From: Zoogloea sp021286885
Lineage (GTDB): Bacteria > Pseudomonadota > Gammaproteobacteria > Burkholderiales > Rhodocyclaceae
DNA: 64,000 bases
Assembly: GCF_041915215.1 (NCBI RefSeq)
Contig: NZ_JAYSBV010000007.1
Direction: 5' to 3' (one strand)
Every line of letters begins with the position of its first letter. Within the stretch, counting starts at the first letter, position 1. A program made the position numbers and the translations under genes. Below, in pieces: positions 53,454-60,595 of the stretch. Below the pieces are notes generated by a model, which saw only the letters and a list, made by a program, of their open reading frames with translations, was not told the DNA's origin and made no database searches.

Positions 53454-53490
53454 AAAAACCCCGCTTGCGCGGGGTGCTTGCGGGGTTTTT
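53454..53490. terminator. Bidirectional terminator after groL
   Basis: An 11-base inverted repeat, AAAAACCCCGC (53454-53464) and GCGGGGTTTTT (53480-53490), gives a stem with A/T tracts on both sides. It sits 31 bp after the groL stop. A nested alternative hairpin uses 53459-53464 with 53469-53474. Confidence 0.85.
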
Positions 53491-53520
53491 GCCGGACCTG
53501 GGAGAGGTCTGGGAGGGGTA

Positions 53521-55170
53521 TTACATACCCATGCCCATACCGCCCATGCCACCCATGCCGCCCATGTCGGGCATGCCAGCAGCGGGCTTGTCCTCAGCCA
53601 GTTCGGCCACCATGCAGTCGGTGGTCAGCATCAGGCCGGCCACGGAGGCGGCGTTCTGCAGAGCGGTGCGCTCGACCTTGGTGGGGTCCAGCACGCCCAT
53701 TTCCACCATGTCGCCGTATTGGCCGGTGGCAGCGTTGAAGCCGAAGTTGCCGGAGCCTTCAACAACCTTGTTCACCACCACGGAGGGCTCGTCACCGGCG
53801 TTGGCGACGATTTCGCGCAGGGGCTGCTCGACGGCGCGCAGCACGATCTTGATGCCGGCGTCTTGGTCGTGGTTGTCACCCTTCAGGGCGCCCAGGTTGG
53901 CACGGGCACGGATCAGGGACACGCCGCCGCCAGGAACGATGCCTTCTTCAACGGCTGCACGGGTGGCGTGCAGGGCGTCTTCGACACGGGCCTTCTTTTC
54001 CTTCATTTCGACTTCGGTGGCAGCGCCAACCTTGATCACGGCCACACCGCCTGCCAGCTTGGCGACGCGCTCTTGCAGCTTTTCGCGGTCGTAGTCGGAG
54101 GTGGCTTCTTCGATCTGGATGCGGATCTGCTTGACGCGGGCTTCGATGCGTTCGGCAACGCCAGCGCCGTCGATGATGGTGGTGCTTTCCTTGCCCACTT
54201 CGATGCGCTTGGCTTGACCCAGGTCGGCCAGGGTGGCCTTTTCGAGGGACAGGCCAACTTCTTCGGCGATCACTTGGCCACCGGTCAGGATGGCGATGTC
54301 TTCCAGCATGGCCTTGCGACGGTCACCAAAGCCAGGCGCCTTGACGGAGCAGGTCTTCAGGATGCCACGGATGTTGTTCACCACCAGGGTGGCGAGGGCT
54401 TCGCCATCCACATCTTCAGCGATGATCAGCAGGGGGCGGCCAGCCTTGGCCACTTGTTCCAGCACCGGCAGCAGGTCGCGGATGTTGGAGATCTTCTTGT
54501 CGAACAGCAGGACGAAGGGGTTGTCCAGAATGGCAACTTGCTTGTCCGGGTTGTTGATGAAGTAGGGGGACAGGTAGCCACGGTCAAACTGCATACCTTC
54601 GACCACGTCCAGTTCGTTGTTGAGGGACTTGCCGTCTTCAACGGTGATCACGCCTTCCTTGCCGACCTTTTCCATCGCGTTGGCGATGATGTTGCCGATG
54701 TCGGCGTCGGAGTTGGCGGAGATGGAACCGACCTGGGCGATTTCCTTGGTGGTGGCGCAGGGCTTGGAGATCTTCTTCAGCTCTTCGATGACAGCGGCCA
54801 CAGCCTTGTCGATACCGCGCTTCAGATCCATCGGGTTCATGCCGGCGGCCACGTACTTCATGCCTTCGCGCACGATGGACTGGGCCAGAACGGTGGCGGT
54901 GGTGGTGCCATCACCAGCCAGATCGGAGGTCTTGGAAGCAACTTCCTTGACCATTTGAGCGCCCATGTTGGCGAACTTGTCCTTCAGTTCGACTTCCTTG
55001 GCCACGGACACACCGTCCTTGGTCACGGTGGGGGCGCCGAAGGAGCGCTCCAGCACCACGTTGCGGCCCTTGGGGCCCAGGGTCACCTTGACGGCGTCGG
55101 CCAGGATGTTAACACCCTCAACCATGCGGGCACGGGCGGAATCACCGAACTTGACTTCTTTAGCTGCCAT
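53521..55170 (-). CDS. groL: 60-kDa chaperonin GroEL
   Basis: A 549-aa chaperonin subunit. Family blocks are MAAKEVKFGD, LGPKGRNVVLE, DGTTTATVLAQ (ATP site), and the Gly-Met repeat tail GGMGGMGGMGMGM. It folds proteins in a double heptameric ring with GroES. It follows groS by 52 bp in the usual groSL operon. Confidence 0.98.
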   Translation of the reverse strand: MAAKEVKFGDSARARMVEGVNILADAVKVTLGPKGRNVVLERSFGAPTVTKDGVSVAKEVELKDKFANMGAQMVKEVASKTSDLAGDGTTTATVLAQSIVREGMKYVAAGMNPMDLKRGIDKAVAAVIEELKKISKPCATTKEIAQVGSISANSDADIGNIIANAMEKVGKEGVITVEDGKSLNNELDVVEGMQFDRGYLSPYFINNPDKQVAILDNPFVLLFDKKISNIRDLLPVLEQVAKAGRPLLIIAEDVDGEALATLVVNNIRGILKTCSVKAPGFGDRRKAMLEDIAILTGGQVIAEEVGLSLEKATLADLGQAKRIEVGKESTTIIDGAGVAERIEARVKQIRIQIEEATSDYDREKLQERVAKLAGGVAVIKVGAATEVEMKEKKARVEDALHATRAAVEEGIVPGGGVSLIRARANLGALKGDNHDQDAGIKIVLRAVEQPLREIVANAGDEPSVVVNKVVEGSGNFGFNAATGQYGDMVEMGVLDPTKVERTALQNAASVAGLMLTTDCMVAELAEDKPAAGMPDMGGMGGMGGMGMGM

Positions 55171-55222
55171 TGTTTGTTTCTCCAGAATTTCTTAGTGAAA
55201 GGGACAGACGTGGGGGCGAGGC

Positions 55223-55513
55223 TCAGGCCTCCAGCACGCCCATGATGTCTTCTTCACGCATGACCAGCAGTTCCTGGCCATCGACCTTCACGGTCTGGCC
55301 GGCGTACTTGCCGAACAGCACGCGATCACCGACCTTGACTTCCAGCTTGCGGGCTTCGCCGTTATCCAGGATCTTGCCGTTGCCGACAGCCAGGATTTCG
55401 CCTTGATCGGGCTTCTCGCCGGCGGAGTCGGGGATGACGATGCCGCTGGAGGTGGTGCGTTCAGCTTCGATGCGCTTGACGATCACGCGATCATGCAAGG
55501 GACGGATTTTCAT
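55223..55513 (-). CDS. groS: 10-kDa co-chaperonin GroES
   Basis: A 96-aa lid protein for GroEL: MKIRPLHDRVIVKR at the N-terminus, the mobile loop ERTTSSGIVIPDSA and the GKYAGQTVKVDGQELLVM core. AGGAG precedes ATG 55513. It leads the groSL operon, controlled by CIRCE and a heat-shock-type promoter. Confidence 0.98.
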   Translation of the reverse strand: MKIRPLHDRVIVKRIEAERTTSSGIVIPDSAGEKPDQGEILAVGNGKILDNGEARKLEVKVGDRVLFGKYAGQTVKVDGQELLVMREEDIMGVLEA

Positions 55514-55597
55514 GGAGTGGGCTCCTACTCGGTTGGTACTCGGCGGGTTCCCGCCTACAAACTATGGGATAGAAACTACCGCAGGATCGGGGCGTTG

Positions 55598-55624
55598 TTA
55601 GCACTCCCCCCTGACGAGTGCTAA
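55598..55624. promoter_or_regulatory. CIRCE operator (HrcA site) of groSL
   Basis: Perfect match to the CIRCE element TTAGCACTC-N9-GAGTGCTAA. It lies 85 bp before groS and overlaps the predicted transcription start, so HrcA should repress groSL. The hrcA gene is not in the window. Confidence 0.97.
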
Positions 55625-55652
55625 TAATAGGGGCGACCCCTGCCGTTTTCAA
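55624..55652 (-). promoter_or_regulatory. groSL promoter with sigma-70 and sigma-32-like readings
   Basis: Minus strand: TTGAAA (55647-55652), 17 bases, TATTAT (55624-55629), a near-consensus sigma-70 promoter. The same stretch reads CTTGAAA and, 13 bases on, CCCCTATT, resembling a sigma-32 promoter. Both abut CIRCE, so vegetative, heat-shock and HrcA control may converge here. Confidence 0.75.
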
Positions 55653-56030
55653 GAGCCACAACACGCAAAATCCGCCGCCCCTGCTCCATGGAGGGATCCT
55701 GGCCGCATCAGAGCACGACATCCTCGCAGGAATGCACCAAAACCCACCAAAATTTATGCCGCAATAACCGAGCACTCGACAATCATCAACAGCTTTACTT
55801 TGGCAAGATTGTTAAAGCATGACATACCGATTAAAATGTAATTTATGCTTGCGCTCGTGCAACAAAACCTGCCCAAACTGCATAAGTCCTTACACCCACA
55901 GGGTTTTTTAAACAACCGTTTTACCCGGGTGTCTACAAAAAGAAACTTATGTTTTCATGATGGGGGTCACAGCCAAGCCTGATCTGCCGAAATATAGTGT
56001 AGCGACCGACACATCTGTCGGAGGCCCACA
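55653..56030. other. AT-rich intergenic region upstream of the receiver-like gene
   Basis: About 380 bp, clearly more AT-rich than the rest of the window, with no convincing long gene on either strand. It carries several short inverted repeats (for example TTGC ... GCAA near 55849 and ACACCC ... GGGTGT near 55891-55932), a TATAGT box (55993-55998) and a hairpin CCGACA-CATC-TGTCGG (56006-56021) in front of a short reading frame. Confidence 0.4.
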
Positions 56031-56099
56031 ATGGCTTGCACGATTTTTGCTTCCCTCTGCTTACTGATCTTTGTTAGCCATGGTCCCGTAGCTGGCTGA
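56031..56099 (+). CDS. Possible 22-aa hydrophobic peptide
   Basis: A 22-codon frame (begins MACTIFASLC, then LLIFVSHGPVAG). GGAGG lies six bases before its ATG. The ribosome site is partly inside a perfect 6-bp hairpin (56006-56021), and a TATAGT box lies just upstream. It ends 111 bp before the receiver-like gene, so it could be a leader peptide or a free membrane peptide. Its composition is close to a signal peptide. Chance occurrence in AT-rich DNA cannot be ruled out. Confidence 0.35.
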   Translation: MACTIFASLCLLIFVSHGPVAG

Positions 56100-56210
56100 A
56101 GGTGTTTTCGACGCTTCCCGTCACGCCCTTCGCCGCTCTCAGCATTCTCCCATGGCGTTTGATTGATGATTGTCGCTCCCCTGGGCCAGCCAACCGCCTG
56201 GAGAAAACTG

Positions 56211-57467
56211 ATGTCCAAAACCCCTCGCCTGCGCCTCTGTCATGCCGGAATGGAAGGTCGCTCGCTGCACGCCTTCGAGATTTTCCTGTCCCGGATCACG
56301 TCGATTGAATTCCAGATCACGCCCGAAGACCAGGCCGATGTGGGGTTCATCGACCTGGACCACGAACGCGGCCCGCAACTGCTGGAAGAACAACGACGCC
56401 GCTTCCCGGATCGCCCCCTAATCGTCGCCACCCAAAAGGCACAACCCGGCACTGACCCTCTGGTGGTCCCCCTGGGCAAACCCATCGGCCTGGGGGCCTT
56501 CACGGCGGCGCTGGAACAGGTGCGCACCCTGCTGCCGGCCTCGTGGGCCGCTGCAGCGACCGCCCCAGAAACAACCGAAGCACCAGTCCAGGCCGCCGCG
56601 CCCGCCCAAGCGGCCCCGGTAGCCGCATCTGCGGCCCCCCAAGACGAACACGCCCTCATGGCCCAGCAAGGGCAAGACAGCCTGTTCCTGCTGCGTCAGC
56701 AAGAAGAACGGATGGCTGCGTTTTACGTGGGGACCAAGCCTGATATCGATCTGGACGACGCCTCCGCCCGGGTCGCCGTGTTCTATGAACCCGCGAACTT
56801 CCTGCAGGGTGTGATCTCCCGGGCCCGCAGCCACGCCCGGGAAATTGGCCGCCCCGTCAAGATCAACGACGGGCTGGGCACCGTGCTTTATCTTTCCCCT
56901 GGCGACAACCACGCCCATCAGGTCTGTTCCAACAACTCCCTACGCGCCCTGGCCCAGCTGCCCACCCAACCCAGCGTGCAGATGAGTCAAATCGATCCCC
57001 ATGAGCTTGCCAGCATGGAGGACTTCCCCACCCGGCCGCTGATCTCCCTGGAATGGGATGCCGCCCTGTGGGCCTCCCGGGGCCGCCTGCCCCTGGGAAC
57101 CGATCTGGATGCCCCGGTGCGCCTGAACGCCTGGCCCGACCTCACTCGGCTGGTGATTCCGCCTGAAGCCATGCGGATCGCTGGTCTATGGTCGCGCCAA
57201 CGCCTCAGCCTGCGTCAGACCCTGGAGCAACTCCAGATTCCCCAGCGCTATGTGTTCGCGTTTTATAGTGCCTGTCATGCCTTGAACTTGGTGAGCCAAC
57301 CCGAAGTCGCCCGTCAAGCCCAGGCCACCACTTCAGCCTCAGCCCCCGCCGTAAACGCCGAACTCCAAGAGGCCGTCGCTGCACCACAGCCCCCCATGCG
57401 CGGTCTTTTCAAACGCTTGCTGGGCAAGTTGCTCGGCACTCGCCTGGGTGAGGCCGAAGCTGGCTGA
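56211..57467 (+). CDS. Receiver-like protein of unknown function, linked to a small GTPase
   Basis: A 418-aa cytosolic protein I do not recognise as a named family. Residues 5-105 look like a CheY-type receiver: Asp in VGFIDLD, Thr in LIVATQ and Lys in VPLGKPIG, but the acidic pair after strand 1 is missing (RLCHAGME). An Ala/Pro-rich linker (110-145) leads to a mixed domain (about 165-385) containing VAVFYEPANFLQGVISRA, INDGLGTVLYLSP and a helical end (LRQTLEQLQIPQRYVFAFY). ATG 56211 has GGAG upstream. The GTPase gene follows after 81 bp. Confidence 0.75.
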   Translation: MSKTPRLRLCHAGMEGRSLHAFEIFLSRITSIEFQITPEDQADVGFIDLDHERGPQLLEEQRRRFPDRPLIVATQKAQPGTDPLVVPLGKPIGLGAFTAALEQVRTLLPASWAAAATAPETTEAPVQAAAPAQAAPVAASAAPQDEHALMAQQGQDSLFLLRQQEERMAAFYVGTKPDIDLDDASARVAVFYEPANFLQGVISRARSHAREIGRPVKINDGLGTVLYLSPGDNHAHQVCSNNSLRALAQLPTQPSVQMSQIDPHELASMEDFPTRPLISLEWDAALWASRGRLPLGTDLDAPVRLNAWPDLTRLVIPPEAMRIAGLWSRQRLSLRQTLEQLQIPQRYVFAFYSACHALNLVSQPEVARQAQATTSASAPAVNAELQEAVAAPQPPMRGLFKRLLGKLLGTRLGEAEAG

Positions 57468-57548
57468 CACAGCCTGGCATACACAGGATTTCAAGCCTGG
57501 CGCACATTTTCCGGGGTATCCTAGGATGAAAGGATTTACCTCGCCCTC

Positions 57549-58088
57549 ATGAGCCACTACAAAATCATCTTTGGCGGCCCCGTCGGGGCTGGCAAGACCA
57601 CGGCTGTCGCTGCCGCCAGCGACATCCCGCCCGTCAGAACCGATGCGGCGGCTTCCGATGAAGTCCGCTCCATCAAACCCCTGACCACCGTCGCCATGGA
57701 CTACGGGCTGATGAAGCTGGCCGACGGCAGCACCATCCACTTGTACGGCACCCCAGGGCAAGACCGCTTCGATTTCATGTGGGAAATCCTGACCATGGGG
57801 GGCATTGCCCTCATCCTGCTGGTGGACAACTCCCGCGCAGACCCTGTGAAGGACATGCGGTTTTACCTCCAGGCCTTCAAAGACTTCATCAGCCGCACGG
57901 CTGTAGCCATCGGCGTCACCCACACCGATGCAGCCCCCCTGCCCGAGTTGTCCGCCTACGCCCAAGCCCTTGAAGAAGAAGGCATGAGCTGCGCCCCCAT
58001 CTTCACCGTAGATGCCCGCAACAAGCGCGATATCTGCCTGTTGATCGAAGCAGTCCTGAGTGTCATTGACCCACTTGCTCGTGCCTGA
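57549..58088 (+). CDS. Small Ras-like GTPase (Gtr1/MglA-type superfamily)
   Basis: A 179-aa GTPase. The P-loop is GGPVGAGKTT (9-18), switch II reads YGTPGQDRF in place of DTAGQ, and the guanine motif reads GVTHTD where NKxD is expected. Such short GTPases often pair with Roadblock/LC7 proteins or act in polarity and type IV pilus control; no Roadblock gene is in the window. AAAGGA lies rather far (14 bases) from ATG 57549, inside an eight-codon frame (57526-57552) whose TGA overlaps this ATG. Confidence 0.85.
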   Translation: MSHYKIIFGGPVGAGKTTAVAAASDIPPVRTDAAASDEVRSIKPLTTVAMDYGLMKLADGSTIHLYGTPGQDRFDFMWEILTMGGIALILLVDNSRADPVKDMRFYLQAFKDFISRTAVAIGVTHTDAAPLPELSAYAQALEEEGMSCAPIFTVDARNKRDICLLIEAVLSVIDPLARA

Positions 58089-58121
58089 GCAACTCGCAAG
58101 CTGAACGCAAGCATTCCGTCA

Positions 58122-58143
58122 GACCCGCGCAAGCGGGGCTTTC
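58122..58143 (+). terminator. Weak terminator after the GTPase gene
   Basis: CCCGC-GCAA-GCGGG hairpin (58124-58137) followed by GCTTTCT. The stem is short and the T-run is broken. Confidence 0.5.
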
Positions 58144-58172
58144 TAGACTGTTTCTTTGTCTGACGCGAGTAC

Positions 58173-59429
58173 TTGTCCTTGACCTCCCTACTCCGCCCCA
58201 TCAGTGTCCCCCTGGGGCTGTTGATCAGCGTACTTGGATGCATCCTCCCCGCCTGGAGTGGCGAGCTTTTAGAAATGCCCCTGTCCGAGGCCCAAACTCG
58301 GCTCTTGAACGCAAACCCCAACATCTTACGAGCCCGGGCCACCTGGGAGGCCGCCCAGGCAGGCCTGCAAACCGCCGGCGCCCGCCCCAACCCCACCCTG
58401 GGGGTTTCGGTATCCAGCATCAAGCCGGGGCAGCGGGGCAGCTACTGGGATCGCCCCCTCGATCAAATCCTGAGCCTCAACCAGACCCTCGAACGGGGCG
58501 ACAAGCGCGCCCTGCGCCTGCAAGCCGCCGAACACGGCCTGCAGGCCAGCCAGGCCGAGCTGGACAACACCATCCGGCTGATGCGTGGCGAACTGGCCGG
58601 CACCTGGGTGCAACTCAAGGCCGCCCAGGAAATCCACCAGACCGCCCTCGAAAACGCGGCCCTGGCCGAACGCACCGCCCAGGCAGCCGCCGTACGCCTC
58701 AAGGCCGGCGACCTATCCGGCGTGGATGCAGCCCGCTTTGCCGCCGATGCCGCCCGGGTGCGCAACGATGCACGCCTCGCCGAACGGGATTTGACCCGCG
58801 CCCAACTCGCGCTGGCCCTGCTGTTGGGCTATCCAGCCGACGGCCCGGCGCTGGTCGCAAAGGGTGATTGGCCCACCGCCCCGGCTCCCTCCCGGCCCGC
58901 CGAAGGCCAGGAGCGCCCCGACCTAGCCGCTGCCCGCCTGCGCCTCGCCCAGGCCGACCAGCAGCGTAATCTTGCCCGGGCCCAGCGCACCCGAGACATC
59001 ACGGTGGGGGTGCAATACGAACACCAGCCCCCGGATGGCCGCAACACCTACGGCTTCAGCCTCTCCATCCCGCTGTTTGTGGGCAACGACTTCCGGGGTG
59101 ACATCGCCCGCAGCGAGGCCGACTACACCACCGCCAGCATCCAGCTCGAAGACATCCGGGCCCGGGCCCGCAGTGAGCAGCAGGCCCTCTCCTCCGAATT
59201 AGCCGCCCATCAGGCCACCTTCAACACCCTGCGCGACCAGGTGCTGCCTGCCGCTGAACGCGCCGCCAAGGGGGCTGAAGTCGCCATTCTCAAGGGCGGC
59301 ATGGGGCTGACCGACTACCTCGACACCCAACGCACCCTGCGCATTACCCGGATCGAACTGATTCAGGCCCGGGCAGCCCTGGCGAGCACCGCCCTGCTGC
59401 TGAACCTGGCTGAGGACACACAAAAATAA
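58173..59429 (+). CDS. TolC-family outer membrane factor of an RND metal efflux system (CzcC-like)
   Basis: A 418-aa outer-membrane efflux protein. It has a signal peptide (PLGLLISVLGCILPAWS), two internally repeated coiled-coil/barrel halves (LSEAQTRLLNANPNILRARATW; QERPDLAAARLRLAQADQQR) and strands GVQYEHQPPDGRNTYGFSLSIPLF. The start appears to be TTG 58173; TTG 58179 is the alternative and no ATG is near. It is the first gene of a C-B-A operon, with TAATG overlap into the adaptor gene. Confidence 0.85.
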   Translation: MSLTSLLRPISVPLGLLISVLGCILPAWSGELLEMPLSEAQTRLLNANPNILRARATWEAAQAGLQTAGARPNPTLGVSVSSIKPGQRGSYWDRPLDQILSLNQTLERGDKRALRLQAAEHGLQASQAELDNTIRLMRGELAGTWVQLKAAQEIHQTALENAALAERTAQAAAVRLKAGDLSGVDAARFAADAARVRNDARLAERDLTRAQLALALLLGYPADGPALVAKGDWPTAPAPSRPAEGQERPDLAAARLRLAQADQQRNLARAQRTRDITVGVQYEHQPPDGRNTYGFSLSIPLFVGNDFRGDIARSEADYTTASIQLEDIRARARSEQQALSSELAAHQATFNTLRDQVLPAAERAAKGAEVAILKGGMGLTDYLDTQRTLRITRIELIQARAALASTALLLNLAEDTQK

Positions 59430-60589
59430 TGAAAGCACTGCACATCCTCACCGCACTGGGGGTCAGCCTGATGGCCGCCGCTGCTGGCTACCGTCTGATC
59501 AACACCAACGGCAACCCGGCAGCGCCCCCCCAGGAAAACGTGATTCAAAAGCCCTCAGCCGAACCCGGCGTGCTGCGCTTTCCCACGGGTTCGCCCCAAC
59601 TGGCCCGAATCAAGGTGGAAAACGCCCTCAATAGCCCGGTGCCCATGGACGAACCCCTGGCCGCCCGGATCAGTTACGACGAAGGGCGCACCGCCCGGAT
59701 CTTCAGCCCCATCGCCGGGCGGGTCATCGAAATCCGTGGCCAACTGGGTGACACGGTCAAGGCCGGCACCCCGCTGGCCGTGCTGGACGCCCCCGAGCTG
59801 GGCTGCGCCCGGGCAGATCTCGCCAAGGCTCAAGCCAACGCCGATCAGAAGCACGCCGCCTTCCAGCGGGCCCGCAGCCTGCTGGACGCCGAAGTCATCC
59901 CGCGCCGGGATCTGGAAACCGCTCAGGCCGACTGGCAGCAGGCCCGGGCCGAAGTGGAGCGGGCCCGCCTGCGCATCAGCAACCTGACCCAGGGCGGGCA
60001 GGTGGATGGTGAGCGCTTTGTGCTGCGCGCCCCCCTGAGCGGCGTGATTGCGAGCCGCAAGATCAACCCGGCCATGGAAGTGCGCACTGATGCAGACGAA
60101 CCTCTGTTTGTGGTGAGCAACCTGAGCAAGCTGGTGGTGCTGGTGGATGTGCCCGAACGCAACTTGGCGGGTATCCGGGTGGGTAAGTACGCCCAAATTG
60201 AAGTCCCGGCCTATCCCAACCGCAGCTTCCAGGGCAAGGTGATGCAGGTGGATCCGGCCCTGGACCCCCAAACGCGCCGCGTCCAGGCCCGTATTGCGGT
60301 GGATAACACCGAAGGTCTGCTCAAACCCGAGATGTACGCCAAGGTGGCCATCCAGGCCGATAGCCAGGAAGCCCTGCCGCGCCTGCCCATCGGCGCGCTG
60401 CTGGTGGAGGGCGTCAAGAACTTCGTGTTTGTGGAGCGGGAAACCGGCGTGTTTGAAAAGCGCGAGCTGAGTCTCGCCGTACAGACCCGCAGCTACGCCT
60501 ACGCCTCATCGGGCATCAAGGCCGGCGAGCGGGTGGTCAGCGTCGGTGCTCTACTCCTGAACGCAGAACTCACCAGCAGCGCCCGGTAA
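59429..60589 (+). CDS. RND efflux periplasmic adaptor (CzcB/CusB-like)
   Basis: A 386-aa membrane fusion protein. It has an N-terminal membrane anchor or signal (LTALGVSLMAAAAGYRL), a biotinyl-lipoyl-like hairpin (FSPIAGRVIEIRGQLGDTVKAGTPLAVLDAPEL ... FVLRAPLSGVIASRKI), a coiled-coil between them and a beta-barrel/MP domain. It bridges the inner-membrane pump and the outer-membrane channel. No His-rich or Met-rich metal-binding stretch is seen, so the metal cannot be named. Start overlaps the upstream stop by one base. Confidence 0.9.
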   Translation: MKALHILTALGVSLMAAAAGYRLINTNGNPAAPPQENVIQKPSAEPGVLRFPTGSPQLARIKVENALNSPVPMDEPLAARISYDEGRTARIFSPIAGRVIEIRGQLGDTVKAGTPLAVLDAPELGCARADLAKAQANADQKHAAFQRARSLLDAEVIPRRDLETAQADWQQARAEVERARLRISNLTQGGQVDGERFVLRAPLSGVIASRKINPAMEVRTDADEPLFVVSNLSKLVVLVDVPERNLAGIRVGKYAQIEVPAYPNRSFQGKVMQVDPALDPQTRRVQARIAVDNTEGLLKPEMYAKVAIQADSQEALPRLPIGALLVEGVKNFVFVERETGVFEKRELSLAVQTRSYAYASSGIKAGERVVSVGALLLNAELTSSAR

Positions 60590-60595
60590 ACCCGC

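Noticed and set aside
55967..56218. 83-codon minus-strand frame between groS and the receiver-like gene
   Set aside because: No ribosome site and no recognisable domain; it overlaps the start of the well-supported plus-strand gene.
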